Positions 48,233 to 56,755 of a stretch of DNA of 64,000 bases are shown here, in pieces (position 1 is the stretch's first letter; each line of letters opens with the position of its first letter). The stretch spans positions 1,178,001-1,242,000 of the forward strand of contig NZ_CP054010.1 in assembly GCF_013267595.1 (NCBI RefSeq). The letters run 5' to 3'. This stretch comes from Prevotella melaninogenica. GTDB lineage: Bacteria > Bacteroidota > Bacteroidia > Bacteroidales > Bacteroidaceae. Below the pieces are notes generated by a model that did no database searches, was not told the DNA's origin, and saw only the letters and a program-made list of their open reading frames with translations. The translations under genes were made by a program, and so were the position numbers.

Positions 48233-49526
48233 ACACATTGATTTTGGCTTTTTCCTCCTCTTCATTCTTCTCTGCAGCGTTTTTTGCTTCAATTTTACTT
48301 GCTAATAAATAGTTTCCAGAAGCACGTAGAACATCTGTCAGAAGGTTCATTACGATTCCTTTGCCCGCTTCTTTGGCATTTGCCAACAGAGTTTTCCCTA
48401 AATTCCAGTTTCTCATAACCCCATTAACTTCTCCTTCTACAACCACATGATAATTCCCATTCCTATCGCGATAGCTATTAGTAGATGTATGAGTTGTCTG
48501 ATGTTGGGTTCTACTCACATTTCCATTCCCTACAGTGTTTCGTAAAACGGTAGTATTATGTATATCTACTGTTGGAGTAGGAGTTATAGTTCCATCGGGA
48601 GAGGCTACATAAACAACCCTATAGTTCGTACAATCAATCGATCCAACATTGCTATAGACACCTGTTTGTGTATTTGCTGTTGTAGAGGCATCCGGTATTT
48701 GAGATACCGTCTCACTTCCCGTTCCGCTACCTAATGGATTTTGAGCAATATCTGAATACTTATTAAAATCTGACTGAGAAACATCATCCCCAAAAACTGT
48801 TCCATCAATAATAACATTAAAACTTGTATTTTCTTTTACTTTCCGATAACCAAACCCCAATGCACTATTCATAGCAAATCCACTTACCATACCTAAGAGT
48901 TGTTTGCCCAAAGCCTGTACTCCAAACTCTGTAAATGTAGCTGCTAAAGAACCTACTGAAGACAATAGTCCTCCAATAGCAGAGCCTACAGCTGCAGAGG
49001 CAGCTGCTAATGCTGCTACAGACAACCCTGTACTCCAACGTTTATAATCCTGCAAAGCTTCTGCTTTCTCTTTAGAATAGCAGATTTCCACAGTACCTCC
49101 TAGACAGCAAGTCATCTTAGATGTCTCTAAAATGGGCATGTGTACTTTATTTATAATTATCATAGGGTGAAAAGGTGTCCAGTCTGATGTAAGCATGGCA
49201 CAGATACAAGGTATCATACCAGCAAGAAGACCAGTTCCTGCATATCCAACTGTTGCAGCTGCCGCTGTTGCAGCTGCAACAAGAGCTGTTCCACCAGATA
49301 AAACAATAGCAGCAGCAGCAATGGCACCAATTATGGCTCCGATTATGGCACCTGCCAAAACCATCTTTGCACAATTAAAGTTTGCGGTCATCCTATCATG
49401 CCTTGTAGCAACAGGATGCCCTCCATACATCAAGACTGATGACTGACTTGTCACTTGAAGTTGATTAGTAGTCATACCATCTGTGCAGACCAAATAAACT
49501 CCTTCTGGGACTAATAGTTGCGCCAT
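48216..49526 (-). CDS. PAAR-like T6SS effector with membrane helices
   Basis: The 436-residue protein. It opens with a PAAR-like segment (VPEGVYLVCTDGMTTNQLQVTSQSS...PVATRHDRMTANFNCAK). It is interrupted by Gly/Ala-rich membrane helices (AGAIIGAIIGAIAAAAIVLSGG; AATAAAATVGYAGTGLLAG), then returns to PAAR-like sequence (WTPFHPMIIINKVHMPIL...MTCCLGGTVEICYS). More helices follow (AALAAASAAVGSAIGGLL), then a Thr/Asn-rich C-terminal region with no recognised toxin domain. Helix-bearing PAAR proteins deliver effectors across the target inner membrane. The gene sits 15 bp after its putative adaptor gene (overlapping starts at 49511-49526) and is followed by membrane proteins. Confidence 0.75.
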   Translation of the reverse strand: MAQLLVPEGVYLVCTDGMTTNQLQVTSQSSVLMYGGHPVATRHDRMTANFNCAKMVLAGAIIGAIIGAIAAAAIVLSGGTALVAAATAAAATVGYAGTGLLAGMIPCICAMLTSDWTPFHPMIIINKVHMPILETSKMTCCLGGTVEICYSKEKAEALQDYKRWSTGLSVAALAAASAAVGSAIGGLLSSVGSLAATFTEFGVQALGKQLLGMVSGFAMNSALGFGYRKVKENTSFNVIIDGTVFGDDVSQSDFNKYSDIAQNPLGSGTGSETVSQIPDASTTANTQTGVYSNVGSIDCTNYRVVYVASPDGTITPTPTVDIHNTTVLRNTVGNGNVSRTQHQTTHTSTNSYRDRNGNYHVVVEGEVNGVMRNWNLGKTLLANAKEAGKGIVMNLLTDVLRASGNYLLASKIEAKNAAEKNEEEEKAKINVYENKI

Positions 49527-50365
49527 ACCTTTATTTCTTCTTTTATGAATTTAAACTCAAATTCCTGCTTTGAACACATTTTATTGTTGGCAAGATTCTC
49601 TACTAACTCTGCCTGACAAGACTCAATTATTCCTTGTTTGCTGTCGTACGAATAGCTTGCTCTCAGTTTATTTTTATACAGATAAGACGTGTCTTGGAAA
49701 AGGTGCTTAAATTTATCATTATATAATTTTCTAAAGTCCTCATTTGGTACACCTTCTGCATCAATAGAAAGTTTCAAATGACCATCCTTATTGTCCTTTA
49801 TTTGTCTTGAAGATTTGAAAGTTACATCTTTCCCTGTAAAAACTTGTGACGGTAGTGTAAATAAAGAAGAATTATTGATTACTTCTTGTCCATATACATC
49901 TGAAAAGAACAAAACATATAATGGTGTCTTTTTTATCAAACTTATTGTATTATTGAAGTCATTTTCAGCAGCGTCAAGTATTGGTCTAACTGTCTCGTCA
50001 TTCTCTAATTGTGAAAAACATTCAAGACGTAAAGATTTCCAACGATTATAAATCTCTTCCTGATTCTTAACCTTAACAGGTATTCCTGTCTTATTGAGAA
50101 CTAACACAAGATCTGAAATGGGAATATTAAACATACACATAAACTCTATTAGTTGACGATATTGAGGGTTATATTTAATAATATTATGTACCCCCGTTTT
50201 TATATGAATAATGGTTTCATCATCAGAGCTACTAATATCTTCGATATCCCATTCTATCTCTGTCTCAGTTTCATTAATCACGCTTCCATTAACGGAAAAA
50301 GAAGTCTTCTGAAATATCTTATAAGCTAGAGGGAAAAAAAGCCCTTGAGTTTTTAAGCTTAACAT
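49511..50365 (-). CDS. Hypothetical T6SS-associated protein, possible effector adaptor
   Basis: The 284-residue soluble protein has no signal peptide. Segments such as FFPLAYKIFQKTSFSVNGSVI, GVHNIIKYNPQYRQLIEFM and FKHLFQDTSYLYKNKLRASYSY suggest an alpha/beta fold. I do not recognise a domain. It lies between vgrG1 (22 bp) and the PAAR-like effector, whose gene it overlaps by 16 bp. This is the usual place of chaperone/adaptor proteins that load an effector onto VgrG. The role is inferred from position only. Confidence 0.65.
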   Translation of the reverse strand: MLSLKTQGLFFPLAYKIFQKTSFSVNGSVINETETEIEWDIEDISSSDDETIIHIKTGVHNIIKYNPQYRQLIEFMCMFNIPISDLVLVLNKTGIPVKVKNQEEIYNRWKSLRLECFSQLENDETVRPILDAAENDFNNTISLIKKTPLYVLFFSDVYGQEVINNSSLFTLPSQVFTGKDVTFKSSRQIKDNKDGHLKLSIDAEGVPNEDFRKLYNDKFKHLFQDTSYLYKNKLRASYSYDSKQGIIESCQAELVENLANNKMCSKQEFEFKFIKEEIKVWRNY

Positions 50366-50386
50366 AAAGATATTTTTTTTATAGAT

Positions 50387-52198
50387 TTAATTTAGATTTA
50401 TTATTCCTTTGTCAATTGTTGTTGTTCCTTCAAGATGATTTGTACCAGTAATATTATTGGATGTACCAGATATGTTATTTGTTGTCCCATTTATATCAAT
50501 TTGGGTACTTTCTAGTTTAATTTCTCCATCAGATATTGTAATCGTGCTACTTCCAACTTTAAGGGTAATAGTACCACTACTTGTTAAGTCTATAAGACCA
50601 TCCTTATCCATTTTTAGACAACTGGCATCACCTCCAACATTAATAGTAGACTTACTGCCAGCATTTACTGTATGTGCCCTTCCTGCTTCAACGGTAAAGT
50701 TTGAGTCTGTTTTTGTTTTTGCATTACCAGCACCATCAAAATTCATGCTTACACCGCCTTTATCGTGTAGGGTTACGCTACCTTTTGAGTCATCAAGTTT
50801 CAAGGAGCAACCGCTTCGTGTGGTGAGACCCTTGCAGTTGTTGCCTTGACCACCGCCACCACCAGTAACTCCGTTAAACAGACTACCCATAACGTATGGT
50901 CTTGCAGGGTCACCATGACGGAAGCCGAGGAGGACTTGGTCGCCTACCTCTGGGATAAATACAAAGCCACGGTTGCTCTTTACGTCACTACTGCTACCAC
51001 CATCTGGTGTCATCACACGTACCCAGCCTGTCTGCATACCATCCGTCTGCCAGTTCATACGCACACGCACACGGCCCTTACCCTGTGGGTCAGCATTACT
51101 AAGCACAGTTGCCATCTGTGTCTCAGCCAATGGCATACGCACCTTTGGACTTGGCAGTGCCTTTATCGTTGCAGGGATAGCCTTAAAGCGGTTTTTGTAG
51201 TAGCTGCCTTGGCTCACCTCATGTGTTATCTCGATAATGATAAAGTTACCCAAGCTCTCTTCTGATAGGTTCCCTACACGTTCCAAGAATGAGCTGTAGA
51301 GACTTATGACGGAACCTACACGCAGGGTTGGTACCTGACTCTCAGCTGTGATATAATGTGTCTCTGCCGTCTCTGCCGCCTGCTTACGCCCCATGTAGTT
51401 AACGAGTTCCGTCTCATTGCTGATACGTGGCAGCGCATGCTGTCTTGCAGGTTTTGAGAACATACCTAATGATGCACGGAAAGCCTCACCCGCAAGTTTG
51501 TCATGACCATATGCCAAGTCTGGCGTCATACGTTGCATTTCACGGTCAGCACCAGAGTGATAAGAGAACACCTGCTCAGAGCGTGCGAGGGTCTGCAAAC
51601 CAATGTCAAGTGAAGACAGTGTTGTTCCATATTCTAATCTTATAGGGTCAGCCAATTTCCTTGGTTTACCAAAGATTAGTTTAGTTCCATCGAAATACAT
51701 CCACTCTTGATACTGATGAGCAAGACGACGGATAAAGTCGAAATCCGACTCTTCATACTGGCAGATAAAGTCTTTGGTTTCCTTGAATGCAGGATTCAAC
51801 TCTAATTGCACCTTAGCTTGTTCACACAGCTTTTTCACTACATCCCCAATGGTTCTATCATTCCATGAGAAGCAGCTGTGTGCCGTTTCCATTCTGTAAG
51901 TAGCAGAGTAGCCAGAAACGATGATACATCCAAAGTCACTTCCTTCTCTGTGTAATTGTACATTTGTCACCACACCAACGAAGATAGGAGTATTTGCAGC
52001 CTTCACAACGATGCTTTCACCGAGCCATTCCTTGCTGCTATTGATATTATGTACATATCTATTACTACCCGTTTCCAATTCAACAGACATTTGGAATTGG
52101 TGGTGTTGACCTATGTTTTGTTCGATTTGTAGAGAAATAAAAGAAGAAAGAGACTTCTTTCCTACGCTGATAGTAATGGGGTTGAAAGGAATTGACAT
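50387..52198 (-). CDS. vgrG: VgrG spike protein (T6SS), canonical length
   Basis: The 603-residue protein has the same gp27-like base, OB-fold and start of the beta-helix as the fused VgrG at 43484-46582. The two are almost identical to about residue 455 (SLFNGVTGGGGG). After that this copy continues with its own repetitive needle (KTDSNFTVEAGRAHTVNAGS; GSSTITISDGEIKLESTQID; ISGTSNNITGTNHLEG) and ends without an extra domain. It follows hcp after a strong hairpin and leads an adaptor/PAAR effector/immunity series. With Hcp and a PAAR-like tip it would form the puncturing device. Confidence 0.92.
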   Translation of the reverse strand: MSIPFNPITISVGKKSLSSFISLQIEQNIGQHHQFQMSVELETGSNRYVHNINSSKEWLGESIVVKAANTPIFVGVVTNVQLHREGSDFGCIIVSGYSATYRMETAHSCFSWNDRTIGDVVKKLCEQAKVQLELNPAFKETKDFICQYEESDFDFIRRLAHQYQEWMYFDGTKLIFGKPRKLADPIRLEYGTTLSSLDIGLQTLARSEQVFSYHSGADREMQRMTPDLAYGHDKLAGEAFRASLGMFSKPARQHALPRISNETELVNYMGRKQAAETAETHYITAESQVPTLRVGSVISLYSSFLERVGNLSEESLGNFIIIEITHEVSQGSYYKNRFKAIPATIKALPSPKVRMPLAETQMATVLSNADPQGKGRVRVRMNWQTDGMQTGWVRVMTPDGGSSSDVKSNRGFVFIPEVGDQVLLGFRHGDPARPYVMGSLFNGVTGGGGGQGNNCKGLTTRSGCSLKLDDSKGSVTLHDKGGVSMNFDGAGNAKTKTDSNFTVEAGRAHTVNAGSKSTINVGGDASCLKMDKDGLIDLTSSGTITLKVGSSTITISDGEIKLESTQIDINGTTNNISGTSNNITGTNHLEGTTTIDKGIINLN

Positions 52199-52324
52199 GG
52201 GTTGTTTGTTTTGAGATAAAATTAAGCTAATAGGCGTGTCGGGGTATAATATTCCCAGTCTTAGGAAACGGAATATAATTGCAATATAAAACTGATTTAA
52301 GTCCCCTTTGAGTATTGAAAGCGA

Positions 52325-52364
52325 AAAGGACTATGCAGAGCAAGGAAGCTCTGCATAGTCCTTT
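52325..52364 (-). terminator. Perfect 17 bp hairpin between hcp and vgrG1
   Basis: AAAGGACTATGCAGAGC (52325-52341) pairs with GCTCTGCATAGTCCTTT (52348-52364), loop AAGGAA. It starts 14 bp after the hcp stop. Partial termination here would give much more hcp than vgrG transcript, matching the need for many Hcp rings per spike. Confidence 0.8.
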
Positions 52365-52377
52365 AAGTTTCCTAAGC

Positions 52378-52776
52378 TTATGTGCGAGGCCAACGGTTGT
52401 CGAGCTCAGCATTGCCCACGGTGATATTCTCAGCAGAGAAAGTCATAGCGATGGTCATCGGTGCCTCGTTGTTAACGTCGAGTGTCTCCTTGTAGTGAAC
52501 GATGTAAGCATTCTTGAAAGAAATCTCCTTCATCTTAGCATCCTCTTCACTCTTCTTGTAAACGATCTTACCCTCAACAGGCTTGAACTGGCTGTTAAGC
52601 ATAGCCTCGATAGTAGAAGTGTCATCAGTAGACTCGATGGTTACACTGATTCGACCGCCAGAGATGCTTGATGCAGGCTGACCCTTCTTGTCAGTTGTGC
52701 GGCTAAACTCGTAGTTAGAATAGAGTACGTCATACTCCTTACCACCCAATTCCAAAGTTGCTCTAAATGAACTCAT
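52378..52776 (-). CDS. tssD: Hcp/TssD tube protein (T6SS)
   Basis: The 132-residue protein fits the Bacteroidota TssD family: SSFRATLELGGKEYDVLYSNYEFSR at the start, the GGRISVTIESTDD strand, and FKNAYIVHYKETLDVNNEAPMTIAMTFSAENITV at the end. It forms the hexameric inner tube and can act as effector chaperone. It has its own promoter (52961-52991) and a terminator-like hairpin after it. No sheath or baseplate genes are nearby. Confidence 0.9.
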   Translation of the reverse strand: MSSFRATLELGGKEYDVLYSNYEFSRTTDKKGQPASSISGGRISVTIESTDDTSTIEAMLNSQFKPVEGKIVYKKSEEDAKMKEISFKNAYIVHYKETLDVNNEAPMTIAMTFSAENITVGNAELDNRWPRT

Positions 52777-52960
52777 AATTGATAATTTTTTAAGTTGTTA
52801 GAAAAAAAATGATAAACGAGGCACCCTTATCATCTCCTTAACCAGAAAACAAAAAAGAGAAAACCTCAACAACTTCTTGAAGTCCCCTCTGTACGGCTGT
52901 TAAACAGTCTTGCTCTTGGAAAGAAGAGGAAGATTTGCAATCTGTTGTTTTTATAGTTTC
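52777..52960 (-). promoter_or_regulatory. Long 5' leader of hcp
   Basis: The predicted start near 52954 leaves about 178 nt before the ATG. The leader contains GTTTAACAGCCGTACAG and AAGTTGTTGAGGTTT-type segments and ends AT-rich. I see no known riboswitch. Confidence 0.4.
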
Positions 52961-52991
52961 AAAAGTAAAAATATAATTTTATAAAAACAAA
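52961..52991 (-). promoter_or_regulatory. Promoter of hcp
   Basis: On the minus strand TTTG (52991-52988), exactly 19 bp, then TACTTTTG (52968-52961): a textbook TTTG-N19-TAnnTTTG promoter. Confidence 0.8.
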
Positions 52992-53173
52992 TTAAAGATG
53001 TAAAATAACATAAGTTTAACATTTAAAAGCTAAATGCTTACCTTACTTCGAGAGTAGGAAGAACACCTCGTCATTATAAGAATAAACTTGTCAACTCATC
53101 AGTCTGTCTACTTATCCACTTGTTCATCCTCATAGAACTGTAAACAATTTTCCACTTTCTATATTTTCATTTA

Positions 53174-53275
53174 TGCTTAATAGCCTTCGAAAAGACGCCC
53201 TTTGGACTTGCAAAAGATGCCCTTTAAGCCCCTTACTAACGCCCTTTTGACGGCTAATTAAGCACCTTTTGAAAA
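53174..53275 (+). repeat. Dispersed GRYGCCC-type intergenic repeat, copy 6
   Basis: AGCCTTCGAAAAGACGCCCT, TTGGACTTGCAAAAGATGCC, CTTTAAGCCCCTTACTAACG and CCCTTTTGACGGCTAATTAA. The similarity to copy 7 extends about 155 bp further (to about 53428), across the site where IS1595 sits in copy 7. The flank 52992-53173 holds no gene. Confidence 0.8.
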
Positions 53276-53428
53276 GTATCTCAGTAACACGCTGATATCA
53301 AATAACTTATGAAGGTGTAAAAATCGTAGGTTTCCTGGCTCTTTACCTGACTTTTATTTATCTATTTTGTAATTATATTTCAAGACAGCAAACATTAAGA
53401 TTTAAAGTTCAGACATCAATGGTTAAGT

Positions 53429-53764
53429 TTAAAAACTAGTATTACTTCCTGTATCAACGAATGATATTCTTCCTCCTTTAGCACACATACAGAATGACTG
53501 CTCCGTCAGCTTCTTCATCCCATTGATACTGTCTTTCTATGTTGTTTGCTGCCAATCTTGTGACTGGGGAAGACAAGGAGGATTCGGGGAACTACATTTG
53601 CAAACTCCAAAACTTGGGATATTACCTACGCCTATCTTGTCTTCCTCTGTAGCCAAAAACTCTCCAACTATAGCAACAATATTCTGACTACTTATATTTA
53701 TTGCTGATATATCTGTCCCTTGTGAACATTGCATCTGTGAATTATTCACAACCAATTTTGCCAT
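53429..53764 (-). pseudogene. PAAR-like DUF4280 gene with an in-frame nonsense codon
   Basis: From the ATG at 53764 the frame encodes MAKLVVNNSQMQCSQGTD...PSFGVCKCSSPNPPCLPQ...QQTT, then a TAG (53537-53539) where intact copies have Lys. After it the same frame continues KDSINGMKKLTEQSFCMCAK, GGRISFVDTGSN to a stop at 53429. Without the TAG it would be a normal ~111-residue DUF4280. The first 75 residues could still be made. Confidence 0.75.
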
Positions 53765-53805
53765 AGATAGTTATTTTGATAGCTCAATTTTATAGTCGTA
53801 CATAC

Positions 53806-54513
53806 TTATTTCCCCTCTTTTTTACGGAGATATTCATCAAAAGGAAGTTCCTGTCCTTTCATACCCTCATCTCCAAAGATACGACTTGTTTTAAACAGCA
53901 AATCACCCGTAGTACCATCCAAGTAGTAGAAGATCTTCTGTGCACAGCTGTTGCCGTAAACTATTACTTCATAGTAAGCTGTTCGTAAATCCTTATGGTC
54001 AAATCGATTTATACTAAAGACATTTTGTTTATCCATCAAGTCTATATGGTAATCTTTTTGCATTTTGTTTACAAGGTCGGTAACACTAAACTTATAAGGA
54101 GCATCAAAGTCTGTTTCCTTTATTTTAAATCCATTCGCATCGTATTCTATCATTTTACTAACCCGCATATTACCATAAAATGTTGCCCATGATTTTATCA
54201 AATAACCCTCAGTGTTATATTCATAGCTATAAGTATATGGAGAATGAGGATATGAGTAGTCTTCGCGATAACCTATTATTTCGCTTTTGTCATATTCGGT
54301 ATTCATTTCTATTACCATACCATTTTTATCAGTACGAAGCATTCGATCTGCAAATGGATTCTTCTTTATTACTTTTCGATATTCCTCAATATCAAATTTT
54401 CTATTATTCGTAATCTTTTCTCTTTTTTTAATATTCAACTTATTATTAGTTGTTTGAGCTGAGCAATTGCTTAATGCAATTACAGCAATTAATAAAAATA
54501 TTAGTTTTTTCAT
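53806..54513 (-). CDS. Secreted lipoprotein, divergent member of the immunity array
   Basis: The 235-residue protein has a lipoprotein signal (IAVIALSNCSAQ). It has the general plan of the other array lipoproteins (RKFDIEEYRKVIKK...YEYNTEGYLIKSWATFYG...KMIEYDANGFKIKETDFDAPYKF...YYLDGTTGDLLFKT), but its sequence is clearly diverged and it lacks the conserved central block of the 42-43 kb and 57-58 kb genes. It lies between two DUF4280 genes. Orphan immunity protein is the favoured guess. Confidence 0.6.
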   Translation of the reverse strand: MKKLIFLLIAVIALSNCSAQTTNNKLNIKKREKITNNRKFDIEEYRKVIKKNPFADRMLRTDKNGMVIEMNTEYDKSEIIGYREDYSYPHSPYTYSYEYNTEGYLIKSWATFYGNMRVSKMIEYDANGFKIKETDFDAPYKFSVTDLVNKMQKDYHIDLMDKQNVFSINRFDHKDLRTAYYEVIVYGNSCAQKIFYYLDGTTGDLLFKTSRIFGDEGMKGQELPFDEYLRKKEGK

Positions 54514-54540
54514 CTTTGTTCCTAATATATTGTGAACGTG

Positions 54541-54885
54541 TTATTCGCTTTCAACAAAAGAATTACTTCCTGTATCAGCGAATGATATTCTTCCCCCTTT
54601 AGCATACATACAGAATGACTGCTCCGTCAGCTTCTTCATCCCATTGATACTGTCTTTCTTTGTTGTTTGCTGCCAGCCTTGTGGCTGGGGAAGACAAGGA
54701 GGATTCGGAGAACTACATTTGCAAACTCCAAAACTTGGGATATTATTTAAACCAATTTTATCTTCCTCAGTCGCTACCAATGCTCCTGAAATACTTCGGA
54801 AACTTTGACTAAGAACTGTCAACTTAGCTTGCCCAGTTCCTAAAGTACAACACATAATAGCGCCACCAGTTATGATTTTTACCAT
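54541..54885 (-). CDS. PAAR-like DUF4280 protein (complete)
   Basis: The 114-residue protein has GGAIMCCTLGTGQAKLTVLS at the start, IPSFGVCKCSSPNPPCLPQ in the middle and SFCMYAKGGRISFADTGSNSFVESE at the end. It appears intact; one C-terminal Cys of the 41685 copy is Tyr here. It lies 27 bp upstream of the divergent lipoprotein gene. Confidence 0.75.
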   Translation of the reverse strand: MVKIITGGAIMCCTLGTGQAKLTVLSQSFRSISGALVATEEDKIGLNNIPSFGVCKCSSPNPPCLPQPQGWQQTTKKDSINGMKKLTEQSFCMYAKGGRISFADTGSNSFVESE

Positions 54886-54952
54886 TCTACTTTATTATAG
54901 GTTTTGTATCCTTCTTCTAATCTTCTGTTAATTTTATCATTATTTGAATTTA

Positions 54953-55573
54953 TTATTCTCTCACCTCATTTATTTCCTTTGATATAACTTTACCAGTAAG
55001 AGCATTTATTTTTATAGAAAATACTTCTGTACTATCAGATCTCCATGTAATATACCAAATTGGAAGATTAACTTCTTCATCAATATAACGATTCACTTCA
55101 ACATCTTTATCAAACAAATTCAACTTTAATTCTTCCGTTATAAATCTTTCAACTTTCTCCCATGGATAGTTTTTATAAGGAATATCTTTGTCTATCGTTT
55201 CTATTAAATAGCCATCTTCATTGTATAGCTTCCAAATACCAATACTAAATTTATTATAATAGTATCGTCCGATTTTTTTGAGTGTCTTAGTTTTATTATA
55301 GAATTCTTTGTAAGAACCGTATAATTCGTTATCTTTCCTTGCATATTCAACAAACTCAGAGCCATTATCTCCTCCAAACTGACGTACTTTCCCTCGTAAG
55401 TAATCTTCAAAAACATACTCACTTCCTTGTCTTTGTGTGTAATATGTCCATGAATCAAATTTCTCGGTTGTCCTTTCCAAAGTTTTGTTCTGTTTGATAT
55501 TATTATTACCTTGTGCCTTACAGCTACTTATTACCACAAGTAATGTAAGTAATGTAATTATTCGTCTTATCAT
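54953..55573 (-). CDS. Secreted lipoprotein, immunity array member
   Basis: The 206-residue protein has a lipoprotein signal (LLVVISSCKAQ). The first ~75 residues (GNNNIKQNKT...FDSWTYYTQRQGSEYVFEDY, LRGKVRQFGG) are almost identical to the gene at 55842, then the two diverge, keeping FSIGIWKLYNEDGYLIETIDKD and YPWEKVERFITEELKLNLFDKD as shared landmarks. The start lies 3 bp after a truncated DUF4280 gene. Confidence 0.65.
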   Translation of the reverse strand: MIRRIITLLTLLVVISSCKAQGNNNIKQNKTLERTTEKFDSWTYYTQRQGSEYVFEDYLRGKVRQFGGDNGSEFVEYARKDNELYGSYKEFYNKTKTLKKIGRYYYNKFSIGIWKLYNEDGYLIETIDKDIPYKNYPWEKVERFITEELKLNLFDKDVEVNRYIDEEVNLPIWYITWRSDSTEVFSIKINALTGKVISKEINEVRE

Positions 55574-55575
55574 TT

Positions 55576-55840
55576 TTATAATTTTATTAGCAGTTCATTG
55601 ATACTGTCTTTCTGTGTTGTTTGTTGCCATCCTTGTGGCTGGGGAATGCAAGGAGGATTCGGAGAACTACATTTGCAAATTCCAAAACTTGGGATATTAT
55701 TTAAACTAATTTTATCTTCCTCAGTCGCTACCAATGCTCCCGAAATACTTCGGAAACTTTGACTAAGAACCGTCAACGTGGCTTGCCCAGTTCCTAAAGT
55801 ACAACACATAATAGCACCCATCAGTTACAATTTTCACCAT
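55576..55840 (-). pseudogene. DUF4280 gene, frameshifted near the start and 3'-truncated
   Basis: The natural start at 55840 (MVKIVTDG) goes out of frame by one inserted base compared with 54885. From an internal ATG at 55821 (MGAIMCCTLGTGQATLTVLS) the frame runs to KDSINELLIKL, ending where complete copies continue NGMKKLTEQSFC. The conserved C-terminal CxxAKGGRI part is missing. The coding stops immediately before the next lipoprotein gene. Confidence 0.7.
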
Positions 55841-55841
55841 T

Positions 55842-56459
55842 CTACTTTATTATAGGATTTGTACCTTTCTTTATAATTTCTCCTGTATTGGCATTTATTT
55901 TAATAGAAACTATATTTGATCCTACCTTGTAATGAATAATCCATAATGGTATATTGGTTTTATCACTTACATATCGCCTTATAGAAACATTCTTATCGAA
56001 TAAATCCAGCTTTAACTCTTCCTTTACAAACTTCTCTACTTTCTCCCATGGGTAGTTCTTATAAGGGGCATCTTGGTCGTATTCATCTATTAAATAACCA
56101 TTCTCATCATACTCTTTCCAAATACCACAATCAAAATCATTATAATAATATTTTCCTACTAATCTAAGAGTTGCTGTTCTATTGTAATACTCCTTATAAG
56201 TACCAAACAAATCTTTCTTTTTTTTAGAATATTCTATATAATTAGAGCCATTGTTGCCCCCAAACTGCCTCACTTTACCTCGTAAGTAATCTTCAAAAAC
56301 ATACTCACTTCCTTGTCTTTGTGTGTAATATGTCCATGAATCAAATTTCTCGGTTGTCCTTTCCGAAGTTTTGTTCTGTTTGATATTATTATTACCTTGT
56401 GCCTTACAGCTACTTATTACCACAAGTAATGTAAATAATGTAATTATTCGTCTTATCAT
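55842..56459 (-). CDS. Secreted lipoprotein, immunity array member
   Basis: The 205-residue protein has a lipoprotein signal (FTLLVVISSCKAQ). It is a sister of the gene at 54953: near-identical first third, then diverged (YIEYSKKKKDLFGTYKEYYN; DCGIWKEYDENGYLIDEYDQD; YPWEKVEKFVKEELKLDLFDKN). The start lies 3 bp after a truncated DUF4280 gene, as in its sister, so the junction was duplicated together with the lipoprotein start. Confidence 0.65.
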   Translation of the reverse strand: MIRRIITLFTLLVVISSCKAQGNNNIKQNKTSERTTEKFDSWTYYTQRQGSEYVFEDYLRGKVRQFGGNNGSNYIEYSKKKKDLFGTYKEYYNRTATLRLVGKYYYNDFDCGIWKEYDENGYLIDEYDQDAPYKNYPWEKVEKFVKEELKLDLFDKNVSIRRYVSDKTNIPLWIIHYKVGSNIVSIKINANTGEIIKKGTNPIIK

Positions 56460-56461
56460 TT

Positions 56462-56728
56462 TTATAATTTTATTAGCAGTTCATTGATATTGTCTTTCAG
56501 TGTTGTTTGCTGCCAGCCTTGTTTATGGCTGGGGAGTACAAGGAAGATTCGGGGAACTACATTTGCAAACTCCAAAACTAGGGATATTACCATCCCGTTA
56601 TTATCACCTTCTGTACCAACAAGAGCATCAGCTATCCTACGGAATGTTTGACTCGTCACAGTTAGGTTGGGTTTCTCTGTGCCAAGGGAACAATACATTG
56701 TTGCTCCGTGAGTTATAATTTTAGACAT
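56462..56728 (-). pseudogene. DUF4280 gene with two compensating frameshifts and a truncated end
   Basis: The start (MSKIITHGATMYCSLGTEKP) matches the intact copy at 42029. One base is missing around 56587 and four are added around 56523, so the middle is read as NGMVISLVLEFANVVPRIFL instead of the NIPSFGVCKCSSPNPPC motif. The frame then returns (QGWQQTT) and ends KDNINELLIKL without the C-terminal Cys segment. The product would lack most DUF4280 hallmarks. Confidence 0.75.
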
Positions 56729-56755
56729 AAACTCTGTTTAGTTCATTCAACCTTT

